Shown here piece by piece: positions 39,204 through 48,108 of a stretch of 64,000 bases of DNA. The position numbers and the translations under genes are program-made. Below the pieces are notes generated by a model that was not told the DNA's origin, did no database searches, and was given only the letters and a program-made list of their open reading frames with translations. Each line of letters opens with the position of its first letter. Position 1 is the stretch's first letter. Source of the stretch: VBDM01 sp964430565 (lineage in GTDB: Bacteria; Pseudomonadota; Gammaproteobacteria; Burkholderiales; SG8-39); contig CAYSFD010000019.1 of assembly GCA_964430565.1 (NCBI GenBank), positions 1 through 64,000 of the forward strand, in the 5' to 3' direction.

Positions 39204-40634
39204 CTATCTCTTCGAATCGTGAACAGCGACTACTAGACCTTCTCGCAGCCTGGGTTTCGAGAGATGGCGGGCCGTTGATCGGCCCGGATCACTCGCCGTT
39301 TGCTCAAGTGGCAGAACGACCTCCGCGCGGGCGCCACCGCCGGGCCGGTTGGAGAGCCTCAGGCTGCCTCCGGCTCGCCGTATGGCAGTCTTGGCCAACA
39401 CCAGACCGATCCCGGTTCCCTTGTCGCCCTTTGTGGTAAGGAACCTCTCTCCGAGAGAATTGCCCAGTTCGGAAGGAATTCCCGGTCCGCGATCCTCAAC
39501 TCGTATCCTCAACTCGCCGGCGTTGCAGCTGCAATTCAGCTCGACCGCTCCAGGCGACGCGTCGGCAGCGTTGTTGAGGAGATTGAGGATGGCATGACCC
39601 AGATCGCGGTCGGTCGAAACTACCGCAGGCGGTTGAGCGTCTCTCCACTGGAACGAGAGCGTGATGCCCGGCCTAAGCCCTCGAAATCTGTCGACAACGT
39701 CGTGCAGAAACTTGTCCGCCGACTTGTTCGATCCATTTCCCGCCGCTTCGCGGCCTTCGGTTACCAGATCGGATAGAGCGTGCCGACAGGCTTCGATCTG
39801 ATCGGACATTATGCGAAGATTCTGTTGGGTGGTCTGGCGGTCATCGTCCTGCTGAAGCATTTCCTTGACCAGTACCGCCATCGTGCAAAGCGGCGACCTT
39901 ATCTCATGCGCCGCACCGGCAGCCAGTGATCCCACTCGCACCAGATACTCGCGGTCAAGGGCGCTCCTCTCGGCATCTGCAAGACTGCGGTTCTGCTCGC
40001 GCAGCCGGTTGGCGACGGTGAGGATGAGATACGCGATCAACCCCGCGCACATGATGTAATTGACCCACATGCCAAAGACCAGGAAATCCTGCGCACCATG
40101 GCTGGGTACGGGCAGCGGGATGTGAAAGAAAATGAGTAGCGAGTAGCAAGCCAACGTGAGCAACGCCACGGTCAGGGCATAGATCCATGGCAGTCTTGCC
40201 GCTGCGATCGTCAGAGGTATCAGGAACAAGCCGACAAACGGATTTGTCGCGCCCCCGCTGAGGTATAACAGCGCGGCCAAGGCGCCGATATCCACTACGA
40301 TTTGGGCAAGCACTTCGAGATCCGTGACAGGCTGGGGCTGTTGCAGCCGCCAGAAGGTCGTAGCCAGATTGAACAGCACCAACAGTCCGGTCAGGGATAT
40401 CAGTGCAATCAGCGGCAATGGAACGGCAAAAAGCTCGTGAACTACTACGATCGCGAACGTCTGCCCCACGATCACGATATTCCGCAGCAGCATGAGCTGG
40501 CGCAAGCTGTGCCAGGATGCTGACCGGACAAGAGCGCCCACCTTCCCGGGCTCTACCCTTCCCACCGAATCCCTCCCCTCTTCTTGTCCATCCACGATGG
40601 CTGTCGCCGTCGCCAGCGTGCCCTTGATGGGCAT
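39204..40634 (-). CDS. regB: Redox sensor histidine kinase RegB/PrrB family
   Basis: A 476-residue membrane kinase with six hydrophobic segments between residues 45 and 210. The quinone-sensing heptapeptide of RegB is present as GGATNPF (127-133). The phosphorylated His243 is in AAGAAHEIRSPL, the redox Cys of the dimerisation helix corresponds to Cys283 (QIEACRHAL), and the ATP-binding N, G1 and G2 boxes are LLNNAADAS, EDRGPGIPS and GDKGTGIGLVLA. It pairs with RegA downstream. The N-terminal 40 residues are longer than usual, so a later start is possible. Confidence 0.92.
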   Translation of the reverse strand: MPIKGTLATATAIVDGQEEGRDSVGRVEPGKVGALVRSASWHSLRQLMLLRNIVIVGQTFAIVVVHELFAVPLPLIALISLTGLLVLFNLATTFWRLQQPQPVTDLEVLAQIVVDIGALAALLYLSGGATNPFVGLFLIPLTIAAARLPWIYALTVALLTLACYSLLIFFHIPLPVPSHGAQDFLVFGMWVNYIMCAGLIAYLILTVANRLREQNRSLADAERSALDREYLVRVGSLAAGAAHEIRSPLCTMAVLVKEMLQQDDDRQTTQQNLRIMSDQIEACRHALSDLVTEGREAAGNGSNKSADKFLHDVVDRFRGLRPGITLSFQWRDAQPPAVVSTDRDLGHAILNLLNNAADASPGAVELNCSCNAGELRIRVEDRGPGIPSELGNSLGERFLTTKGDKGTGIGLVLAKTAIRRAGGSLRLSNRPGGGARAEVVLPLEQTASDPGRSTARHLSKPRLREGLVVAVHDSKR

Positions 40635-40829
40635 CTTGTTTGCGGCCGTTCAAATAACTATAAGTTCCGAGCAATATCCGTTCCCGAAACGAGCGGCCGT
40701 TTCTTGTTTTGGCGTCACCGCTTCCAGTCCGACCCAGTATAGCCAAATTGCAATGAGTAAAGAAAAGAAGCGGGGGCTGCTTCATTCCAAGCACTGCTGC
40801 CAGAAGATTTCCATGAGTGCTGTCAATTG

Positions 40830-40943
40830 GTTAGGCGCGTCGAGCATTCCGGTGCGCACGGCTGTTTGGGCACCCTGTCACAAGAATAGACCTTGCAAAT
40901 CTGTTGCTGACAGGGCAGATTTCGGTTCCTTGACGCGCCTAAC
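40830..40943. repeat. 114-bp element with 12-bp terminal inverted repeats
   Basis: The 338 bp between regB and the next gene (40635-40972) contain no gene I can support. Within it GTTAGGCGCGTC (40830-40841) is repeated inverted as GACGCGCCTAAC (40932-40943), without mismatch. A nested inverted repeat CCCTGTCA (40873-40880) / TGACAGGG (40908-40915) lies inside. It could be a long regulatory RNA fold in the leader of the downstream gene or a miniature inverted-repeat element. No target duplication is obvious. Confidence 0.55.
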
Positions 40944-40972
40944 GGCCGTTTGCCACACATGGAGAATTCACG

Positions 40973-41950
40973 TTGAGAGAAATCAAATGGGTGCTTGCGA
41001 TGCTCGCGGTAGCATGTCTGGGCTCTGCTCCCTTCGGTTCCGTTCAGGCACAGGGCTATCCGAACAAGGCGGTGCGCGTGATTATCACGTTTCCCCCAGG
41101 CACCGGCACTGACATCGTCGGCCGGGCTGTCACGCAGAAGCTCTCGGAATTCTGGGGCCAGCCGGTGCTGGCGGAAAACCGCACCGGCGCAGGCGGCTCG
41201 ATCGGATCGGCACTGGTGGCCAAGGCGGCGCCGGACGGCTACACGCTGCTGATCGACTCCAACGCCCACGTCGTGACCCCTGCGATCTACGCTAAGTTGC
41301 CGTACGACACGCTCAAGGACTTCGTCGACATCGCCCCGCTCGCGGGGGGGCCCAACGTGCTGGTCGCAGGCCCCGGGTCGAGCGTCAAGTCGCTTGCCGA
41401 GCTCATCGCCGAGGCCAAAGCAAAACCCGGACAAATCAATTTCGCTTCCGCCGGCGTGGGTAGCGGCACGCACCTCAACCTCGAGAAGTTCAAGCTCGCA
41501 ACCGGGATCGATGTCGTGCACATTCCGTACAAGGGTACGCCCGAGGTGGTGTCCGACATGCTGGGCGGGCGCGTCAATTACTACTTCGCCCCGATCTCGC
41601 CGGCGATTCCGCTGATCCGCGACGGCAGGCTGCGGGCGCTGGCAATTAGCAGCGCCAAGCGCTCGAACCAGCTGCCGGATGTGCCGACGGTGGCCGAAGC
41701 CGGCGTTCCCGGATTTGAGTTCGCCCTCTGGTTCGCCCTGTGGGGGCCTGCCGGCATGCCCACAGAGATCGTCGACAAGATCTCGAAGGACGTGAACCGC
41801 ACGCTTTCCAGCGCCGACGTGCGCGAGCGGCTTGCTAAGCTCGGCAACGACACGATCATCATGTCCCCAGGCGAGTTCAGCCGGTTTGTGCGCAAGGAAC
41901 TCGAGGACTATGCGCGCATCATCAAGGCAGCAGGAATCAAACCTCAATAA
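40973..41950 (+). CDS. Bug/TctC-family receptor, first of a tandem pair
   Basis: A 325-residue periplasmic receptor with a signal peptide ending near VQAQG. Family hallmarks are YPNKAVRVIITFPPGTGTDIVGRAV, GAGGSIGSALVAKAAPDGYTLL and YDTLKDFVDIAPLAG. It starts at TTG with GGAG 8 bases upstream; no ATG or GTG fits the signal peptide better. The next gene is a close paralogue 10 bp downstream. Organic-acid uptake or sensing is likely; no membrane subunits are nearby. Confidence 0.92.
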   Translation: MREIKWVLAMLAVACLGSAPFGSVQAQGYPNKAVRVIITFPPGTGTDIVGRAVTQKLSEFWGQPVLAENRTGAGGSIGSALVAKAAPDGYTLLIDSNAHVVTPAIYAKLPYDTLKDFVDIAPLAGGPNVLVAGPGSSVKSLAELIAEAKAKPGQINFASAGVGSGTHLNLEKFKLATGIDVVHIPYKGTPEVVSDMLGGRVNYYFAPISPAIPLIRDGRLRALAISSAKRSNQLPDVPTVAEAGVPGFEFALWFALWGPAGMPTEIVDKISKDVNRTLSSADVRERLAKLGNDTIIMSPGEFSRFVRKELEDYARIIKAAGIKPQ

Positions 41951-41960
41951 GGAGAAAGCA

Positions 41961-42923
41961 ATGAATCAACTGAAGTTCGTCGTATTCGCGGCGCTCGCCG
42001 CATTCGCGCTGCAGGGCCACGCGCAGGGTTATCCGAACAAGCCCGTGCGCCTCATCATCGCGTTTACGCCGGGAAGCTCGACCGACATCGTTGGCCGCGC
42101 CGTAGCGGCGAAGCTCTCGGAATTCTGGGGCCAGCCGGTGCTGGGTGAGAACCGCGTCGGCGCGGGCGGCTCGATCGGCTCCGCGGGGGTGGTGAAGTCG
42201 CCGCCCGACGGCTACACGCTGCTCGCGAATTCGTCTGCGCACGTGGCGAACCCGTCGATCTACGCGAGCCTGCCTTACGATACGCTCAAGGACTTCACCA
42301 ACATCGCGCCGCTCGCGGGCGGCCCGAACGTGCTTATCGTCGGCCCCGGCACCGGCTGGAAGAAGCTCGCCGACTTTATCGCCGCGGCGAAGGCGAATCC
42401 CGGGAAGCTCAATTTCTCCTCCGCGGGTATCGGCAGCGGCACGCACTTCAATCTGGAAAAGCTGAAGCTGATGGCCGGAATTGACGTCACGCACGTGCCC
42501 TACAAGGGCACGCCCGAGGCAATCTCGGACACCATCGGGAACCGGGTGTGCTGCTATTTCGCGCCGATCAACGCCGCGCTGCCGCATGTGCGCGGCGGCA
42601 GGGCCGTGGCGCTCGCGGTGTCCAGCGCGAAGCGCTCCAGCCTGCTGCCGGAGGTGCCCACGATCGCGGAGTCCGGGGTGCCGGGCTTCGATTACACGCT
42701 GTGGATCGGGCTGTGGGGGCCGCCGGGGATGCCTACCGACGTCGTGGATAAGATTAACAAGGACGTCAACCGCGCGCTGGCAAGCCCCGACCTCGCCGAG
42801 AGGCTGACCAATCTCGGCACGCTGCCGATGAACATGTCGTCTGCGGATTTCACGCGGTTCGTGCGCAGTGAAGTCGAGGACACGGCGCGCGTGCTCAAGG
42901 CGGCCGGCATCAAGCCGCAGTAA
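41961..42923 (+). CDS. Bug/TctC-family receptor, second of a tandem pair
   Basis: A 320-residue receptor with a signal peptide ending near GHAQG, starting at the ATG behind AAGGAG. It is colinear with its neighbour along the whole length and shares blocks such as KLSEFWGQPVL, LPYDTLKDF, IAPLAGGPNVL and VPYKGTPE / IPYKGTPE, so the pair arose by tandem duplication. A Cys pair (VCCYFAP) replaces VNYYFAP of the first copy near the ligand-binding cleft, which may mark divergence in specificity. Confidence 0.93.
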   Translation: MNQLKFVVFAALAAFALQGHAQGYPNKPVRLIIAFTPGSSTDIVGRAVAAKLSEFWGQPVLGENRVGAGGSIGSAGVVKSPPDGYTLLANSSAHVANPSIYASLPYDTLKDFTNIAPLAGGPNVLIVGPGTGWKKLADFIAAAKANPGKLNFSSAGIGSGTHFNLEKLKLMAGIDVTHVPYKGTPEAISDTIGNRVCCYFAPINAALPHVRGGRAVALAVSSAKRSSLLPEVPTIAESGVPGFDYTLWIGLWGPPGMPTDVVDKINKDVNRALASPDLAERLTNLGTLPMNMSSADFTRFVRSEVEDTARVLKAAGIKPQ

Positions 42924-43021
42924 CGCGCCGTGAAACGAGGCGCGTCGCCTCCGCGGAGCATGTCCCCGAAGGCGTAAATCGCGGAGCGGGGATCGAATTA
43001 GGAAGTGGCGAAGCACATCAC

Positions 43022-44137
43022 ATGGGCGACAAGTATCCGATCGTGAAGGCCGCGGCGGTGCAGGCCGCCTCGGTGTTCCTCGATCGCGAGGCGTCCACCG
43101 AGAAAGCCTGCCGGCTTATCCGCGAGGCGGGAAAGAAGGGCGCTCGCGTGATCGGCTTTCCGGAGAGCTTCATCCCCGCGCATCCGGTGTGGTATCACCA
43201 CCACGCTGCGACCGGCGCCGTGGCGAACGAACTGGCAGTCGCGCTGTTCAAGAACGCGGTGGAGATTCCGGGCCCCGAGATCGACGCGCTTTGCGGTGCG
43301 GCCCGGGAAGCGAACGCCTACGTCGTCATGGGGGTGTGCGAAAAGCTGCCGCAGACGCTCGGCACGATGTTCAACACTCAGGTCTATATCGGCCCGGACG
43401 GCAGCTTGATCGGCAAACACCAGAAGCTTGTGCCGACCGTCGGGGAGCGGCTGGTGCACATGGGCGGGTTCGGCGACACCTTCGGCGCGTTCCAGACCGA
43501 GTTCGGGCCAATGAGCGGGCTGATCTGCGGCGAGAACTTGAATCCGCTGGCGGTATTCGCGCTGACCGCGGAGGGGACGCGCATCCACGTCATGAGCTGG
43601 CCCAATCACTTCCCCACCAGCGGCGACCCGATGCGCAACCGCGTCTCGGTCGACTCCCAGGCGTTTGCCCAGATGAGCAAGGCTTTCGTCATTTCCGCCT
43701 GCGGCACGGTGGACGAGCCCATGATCCGGATGCTCAGGTCCGGTCCCGAGGCGGAAAAGTTCCTACGCAGCCCAGACTGCTGCGGCGGCAGCGTTATCGT
43801 GGCGCCGAACGGCCGCATCCTCGCCGGGCCGATGGGAGCGGAGGAGGGCATCCTCTATGCGGAGTGCAACCTCGAGCTGAGCGTGCTCGCCAAGCTGCGC
43901 CACGATTTTGCCGGACATTACAACCGGCCCGACGTGTTTCAGGTGCACGTCAACCGCGGCGCGCCGCGCCTCTATACCGTGCACGCCGGAGAAAATCCGG
44001 GCCTCGCGGCACCGCAGCAGGCGCAGCTTCCCGGAATGCCAAGCGCGCTTCCGCAGAACGCTGGCGACGACTGGCGGCTGTTGCAGGCACCGGTAGCCGA
44101 CGACGCCCGGCCCGACGAACCCGAACGCCGGCAATGA
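43022..44137 (+). CDS. Nitrilase-superfamily carbon-nitrogen hydrolase
   Basis: A 371-residue nitrilase-type enzyme. The Glu-Lys-Cys triad is in GFPESFIP, GKHQKLVPT and GLICGENLNPLA. Length and the CGENxNPL surroundings suit the true nitrilase branch, which converts nitriles to acids plus ammonia, better than amidases, but the substrate is unknown. It is followed with ATGA overlap by a beta-propeller fusion gene and preceded by two organic-acid receptors, which suggests a nitrile-to-acid catabolic unit. Confidence 0.9.
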   Translation: MGDKYPIVKAAAVQAASVFLDREASTEKACRLIREAGKKGARVIGFPESFIPAHPVWYHHHAATGAVANELAVALFKNAVEIPGPEIDALCGAAREANAYVVMGVCEKLPQTLGTMFNTQVYIGPDGSLIGKHQKLVPTVGERLVHMGGFGDTFGAFQTEFGPMSGLICGENLNPLAVFALTAEGTRIHVMSWPNHFPTSGDPMRNRVSVDSQAFAQMSKAFVISACGTVDEPMIRMLRSGPEAEKFLRSPDCCGGSVIVAPNGRILAGPMGAEEGILYAECNLELSVLAKLRHDFAGHYNRPDVFQVHVNRGAPRLYTVHAGENPGLAAPQQAQLPGMPSALPQNAGDDWRLLQAPVADDARPDEPERRQ

Positions 44138-45366
44138 GCGCAACCCGGCTCGACTGCCGCGGCCAGTCGGCCGCGGAAACCGGGCGCGCGATCCTCGACA
44201 GCTTCAACGGATGCAGGCCCGGCGGGCAAATCGCGGCGGATGTCGATGAGTATTCCGCCGGGCTGAGAATGTGGCTGCTCGAGGCCGGCGCGCGGCATCA
44301 GGCGCAGCGGCGCGACGACGGAGTCTGGCGGCTGGACATCACGCGAGGCGCGGTGAGCGCGCAGGGATCGGTCCCGGGAGTGCATCACGTCCTCGCCGAT
44401 GGCGACTCGATCTGGACCTGCCAGCGAGGCGCTCTGGTGGCCCGGATCGACGCGAACACTCGGCGAGTCGTCGCCAGCTGCAGGGTCGCGCGCAAGGCGT
44501 CGCACCTCGAGTTGCACGCCCAGTCGGGACGGCTGTTCGTCGCCGACAGCGCGGCCGATCAGGTGCTGGCGCTGCGCGCCAGCGATCTGCAAGTCGAGCA
44601 GCGCTGGACGGCGCCGGGCGGGCCCCAGCTGCCGCTCGCGAGTCCGGACGGGATCGTATGCGTCACGGGCCCGGGAACGGGGACCCTGACGATTGCAACG
44701 CCGGTGGGCGACCGCTACCGTACGCGCACACTTGAGGTCGGAGAATGTCCTCACGATCCCCTGCTGAGCGCGAGCGGCAGGGAGTTGTTCGTTCCCTGCG
44801 CGGGGTCGGGCGAAATCGTCACGGTGAGGCTCGCCGACGCCTGCATCGCGGGTCGCTGCACGGTCGGCGACGGCCCGTCGCACCTGGCGCTGCACCCGGA
44901 CGGGACGCGCATCTATTCGGCGAACAGCTGGGACGGCAGCGTCACCTGCGTCACCGCGGAAGGCGCGCGAGTTGCGCGGGCGGCGAGCGGGGGCTGGGCA
45001 CACGCCATCGCCATTACGCCGGACGGGAGCTGGGTATACGTCGCGAACTTCTTCGATGACTCACTCGCGGTCTTCGATGCGGCGACGCTGGAGCGCGTCG
45101 CGCTTCTGGAAACGGATGCCTACCCGCATGGTCTGGACATTTCTCCCGACGGACGCTTTGCGCTCGCATCCTGCTATGGCTCGGAACATGTGCGCGTGAT
45201 CGATGCGCGCAGCCACCGGCCGCTTGCGCGCATCGCGGTGGGCTGGGGCCCATCCCATGCCGCCTTTACAGACGGTTGCGCCTATATAGGCTGTTCGGTT
45301 GCCGACCACGTTGCCTGCGTCGACCTTGCGTCGCTCCAGCTGAAGGGGCAGACTGCGATCCACTGA
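44134..45366 (+). CDS. DUF2249/TusA-like domain fused to a YVTN-type beta-propeller
   Basis: A 410-residue protein without a signal peptide. Residues about 5-70 (TRLDCRGQSAAETGRAILDS ... WRLDIT) look like a DUF2249/TusA-like alpha/beta domain with its single N-terminal Cys in LDCRG. The rest, about 75-410, is a seven-bladed propeller with repeats such as HLALHPDGTRIYSANSWDGS, AIAITPDGSWVYVANFFDD and GLDISPDGRFALASCYG. The start overlaps the nitrilase stop (ATGA). Function is unknown; the Cys domain hints at sulfur or persulfide handling, the propeller at protein binding. Confidence 0.8.
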   Translation: MSATRLDCRGQSAAETGRAILDSFNGCRPGGQIAADVDEYSAGLRMWLLEAGARHQAQRRDDGVWRLDITRGAVSAQGSVPGVHHVLADGDSIWTCQRGALVARIDANTRRVVASCRVARKASHLELHAQSGRLFVADSAADQVLALRASDLQVEQRWTAPGGPQLPLASPDGIVCVTGPGTGTLTIATPVGDRYRTRTLEVGECPHDPLLSASGRELFVPCAGSGEIVTVRLADACIAGRCTVGDGPSHLALHPDGTRIYSANSWDGSVTCVTAEGARVARAASGGWAHAIAITPDGSWVYVANFFDDSLAVFDAATLERVALLETDAYPHGLDISPDGRFALASCYGSEHVRVIDARSHRPLARIAVGWGPSHAAFTDGCAYIGCSVADHVACVDLASLQLKGQTAIH

Positions 45367-45395
45367 AAGGCCGCGCCTGCGGCGGAGGAGACGCC

Positions 45396-46052
45396 ATGAC
45401 AAAGCAGAGAATCAGCTACGTGCCGCTGGAAAAGATGGATGCGGGCATGCGCAAGGAAATGGAGCGTTGCCAGCGCGAAGGCACGCCGCGCCCGGAGAGT
45501 TCGGCGGTGAGGGCCCACGTTCCGGCTTGCTTCTGGTTTTTCGCCAATTCCTGGCGCGATATCTTCAAAAACGGCGTGTGCGACCACGCGATCAAGGAAC
45601 TGTGCCGGCTTTACGTCTCGCGCTCGGTGCAATGCGAGTACTGCGGCAATCAGCGCTCGATCCGCGCGACTTCGAGCGGCCAGGTGATCGAAGATCACGT
45701 CAAGGATCTGCTGAACTTCGAAAAGTCGTCCAAGTACAGCGATCGGCAGAAGGCGGCGCTCGCTTATGCCGAGGCCATCACCTGGCACTTGGACACCGAC
45801 GACGCATTCTGGGAGCGCATGCACCGACACTTCAGCGAGCCGGAATTGGTCGAGCTGGGTTGCATGATCGGCCTCACCATGGGACAGCAGAGCTGGCTGC
45901 GCCTGCTCGACATCGACCATCACCAGGTGCTTGCGGGCACCGAAGCCTCGATGGCGCCCGGGTTCGAGGATGCGAACGCGCTTGCCGCTACAAAGGGTTC
46001 ACCCGACTACTGGGCGAAATCCACGGCGGAAAAACCCAAGCACGCCGCCTAG
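45396..46052 (+). CDS. Carboxymuconolactone-decarboxylase/AhpD-like protein
   Basis: A 218-residue helical protein with the CxxC pair of AhpD-like proteins in VQCEYCGNQRS, followed after about 60 residues by QKAALAYAEAIT and by HFSEPELVELGCMIGL, which carries the conserved acid. The redox CxxC suggests a peroxidase-like or thiol-disulfide role rather than true decarboxylation. GGCGGAGGAG precedes the ATG. It lies in the nitrilase-propeller run, 29 bp after the propeller gene. Confidence 0.88.
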   Translation: MTKQRISYVPLEKMDAGMRKEMERCQREGTPRPESSAVRAHVPACFWFFANSWRDIFKNGVCDHAIKELCRLYVSRSVQCEYCGNQRSIRATSSGQVIEDHVKDLLNFEKSSKYSDRQKAALAYAEAITWHLDTDDAFWERMHRHFSEPELVELGCMIGLTMGQQSWLRLLDIDHHQVLAGTEASMAPGFEDANALAATKGSPDYWAKSTAEKPKHAA

Positions 46053-46097
46053 TTTCAGGCGGCCAGGACTCGCCTTCCGGGCAGGCGGAGCCGGTTC

Positions 46098-46790
46098 GTG
46101 ACTTTCGCAGACAAGACTTGTCTCATCACCGGGGCGGCGGGCAATCTCGGCCGCGCCGTCGCCGCGGCGTTCGCCTCAGCCGGTGCTTCCCTTGTCCTCA
46201 TGGATGTCGATGACAAGGCTCTGCGGACCGTTCATGGGCGGGACGACCGGCACAAGAAGGTCGTGCGCGCCGATTTGCGGGACGCGGCGTCGGTCGCCGA
46301 GGCGATCTCGCTTATAGGCCGGATCGACATTCTCTGCAATATCGCCGGCGGCTTCCGCATGGGGCACCCCGTGCACGAGACCCCGGAGGATGTCTGGGAA
46401 CTCATGCTCGACCTCAATGCGAAATCGGTGATCAATACGGCCCGGGCGATCGTGCCGGGAATGATTGCCGCGGGCTATGGGAAGATCGTCAACATCGCCG
46501 CCCTCGCGGGTCTGGACGGCAAGGCGAACATGGGCGCCTACAGCGCTTCCAAGAGTGCAGTCATCCGGCTGACGGAAAGCATGTCGGCCGAGCTGCGCGG
46601 CAATGGCATCAACGTCAACTGCATCCTGCCGAGCATCATCGACACGCCGCAGAACCGCAGCGACATGCCCGGCGCCGATCCGCGGCGCTGGGTGAGTCCG
46701 GAGGCGCTCGCCGATGTCGTCTTGTTTCTCGCCTCCGACCAGGCGAATGCGATTCACGGCGCGGCGATCCCCGTTACAGGCCTGGTCTAA
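46098..46790 (+). CDS. Short-chain dehydrogenase/reductase with altered catalytic Ser
   Basis: A 230-residue SDR. Cofactor motif TGAAGNLG and CNIAGG are present, and the YSASK of the active site is intact. The catalytic Ser 13 residues before that Tyr is Ala (KIVNIAALAG where S is expected). The cofactor Asp (MDVDD after strand 2) favours NAD(H). It starts at GTG. It may be a catalytically weak or specialised SDR. Its neighbours suggest a role in the same route as the nitrilase and PcaF. Confidence 0.88.
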   Translation: MTFADKTCLITGAAGNLGRAVAAAFASAGASLVLMDVDDKALRTVHGRDDRHKKVVRADLRDAASVAEAISLIGRIDILCNIAGGFRMGHPVHETPEDVWELMLDLNAKSVINTARAIVPGMIAAGYGKIVNIAALAGLDGKANMGAYSASKSAVIRLTESMSAELRGNGINVNCILPSIIDTPQNRSDMPGADPRRWVSPEALADVVLFLASDQANAIHGAAIPVTGLV

Positions 46791-46863
46791 AGACCGCCGC
46801 GTCGGCGCCGCCCCGCGCTGGGTCTGATCTAGAATGTCGGGTTTTACTATCAACGGGACGACA

Positions 46864-48069
46864 ATGACGGAAGTCTTCATCTGCGATGCGGTTCGCACTC
46901 CGTTTGGCCGCTATGGCGGCGCGCTTTCCTCGATTCGCACAGACGATCTCGCCACGCTTCCGATCAAGGCGCTCATGGAGCGCAATCCTTCGGTCGACTG
47001 GGGTGCGCTCGATGACGTCATCTACGGCTGCGTCAACCAGGCGGGGGAGGACAATCGCAACGTCGCGCGCATGGCGCTGCTCCTCGCCGGTTTGCCGCAG
47101 ACGGTGCCGGGTGCGACCGTAAACCGCCTGTGCGGCTCGAGCCTGGACGCGGTCGGGACCGCTGCGCGCGCCATCCGCTGCGGCGAAACGCAGATCATGA
47201 TCGCCGGGGGCGTGGAGAGCATGTCGCGCGCGCCCTTCGTCATTCCGAAGGCGGACAGCGCCTTCTCGCGCGCGGCCAAGATCGAGGACACGACCATCGG
47301 CTGGCGTTTCATCAATCCGCTGATGAAGGCCAAGTACGGCATCGACTCGATGCCGGAGACTGCGGAGAACGTCGCCGTCGAGTTCAAGGTGGCGCGCGCC
47401 GACCAGGACGCCTTCGCGCTCCGCAGCCAGCAGCGCTGGGCCAGCGCACAGGAGCGCGGCTTCTACAAGAACGAGATCTTTCCGGCGTCTGTTCCCGGGA
47501 AGAAGGGCGCGGCCACGGTCGTCGATCGCGATGAGCACCCGCGTCCGGACGCGACCCTCGACGCGCTCGCGAAGCTCAAGGGCGTGGTCAAACCCGAGGG
47601 GACGGTGACCGCGGGCAACGCCTCGGGCGTCAACGACGGTGCCTGCGCGATGCTTCTCGCCTCCGAGGCCGCGGCGAAAAAGCACAAGTTGACGCCTCGG
47701 GCGCGCATTCTCGCGATGGCGACTGCCGGCGTTGCCCCACGCATCATGGGGATGGGGCCGGCCCCCGCGTCGCGGAAGGTCCTGGAGAAAACGGGCCTGA
47801 AACTCTCGCAGATGGACGTGATCGAGCTGAACGAGGCGTTCGCGGCGCAGGCGCTCGCGGTGACGCGCGATCTCGGACTTCCGGACGATGCCGCGAACGT
47901 CAATCCGAACGGCGGAGCGATCGCGATTGGCCACCCGCTGGGCGCATCCGGCGCACGCCTTGTGGCCACCGCGATGTACCAGCTGCAGGCGATCAGTGGC
48001 CGCTATGCCCTATGCACGATGTGTATCGGCGTGGGGCAGGGGATCGCTCTGGTCATCGAGCGGGTGTAA
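46864..48069 (+). CDS. pcaF: 3-oxoadipyl-CoA thiolase
   Basis: A 401-residue thiolase that matches PcaF in length and motifs: VFICDAVRTPFGRYGGAL, VNRLCGSSLDAVGTAARAI (acyl Cys), ESMSRAPFV, NEAFAAQALAV, GHPLGASGARL and CTMCIGVGQGIALVIERV. It cleaves 3-oxoadipyl-CoA to succinyl-CoA and acetyl-CoA, the step after PcaIJ encoded at 27.8-29.1 kb. An in-frame ATG ten codons earlier (46834) is possible but the PcaF N-terminus begins at the chosen one. Phenylacetyl-type 3-oxoadipyl-CoA formation is an alternative source of substrate. Confidence 0.92.
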   Translation: MTEVFICDAVRTPFGRYGGALSSIRTDDLATLPIKALMERNPSVDWGALDDVIYGCVNQAGEDNRNVARMALLLAGLPQTVPGATVNRLCGSSLDAVGTAARAIRCGETQIMIAGGVESMSRAPFVIPKADSAFSRAAKIEDTTIGWRFINPLMKAKYGIDSMPETAENVAVEFKVARADQDAFALRSQQRWASAQERGFYKNEIFPASVPGKKGAATVVDRDEHPRPDATLDALAKLKGVVKPEGTVTAGNASGVNDGACAMLLASEAAAKKHKLTPRARILAMATAGVAPRIMGMGPAPASRKVLEKTGLKLSQMDVIELNEAFAAQALAVTRDLGLPDDAANVNPNGGAIAIGHPLGASGARLVATAMYQLQAISGRYALCTMCIGVGQGIALVIERV

Positions 48070-48108
48070 AGACGGGGCAGCCGACAGCGGACCGGCCCGC
48101 CCGCCTGG

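Noticed and set aside
40830..40943. The inverted repeat upstream of tctC as an attC site.
   Set aside because: The cores occur as GTTAGGC ... GCCTAAC, the reverse of the attC order, and the loop is too long and unlike attC.
42924..43021. A third copy of the double-hairpin repeat upstream of the nitrilase.
   Set aside because: Only a short CGCGCC/GGCGCG hairpin and a GGGGATCGAA word are present; the second hairpin cannot be formed.
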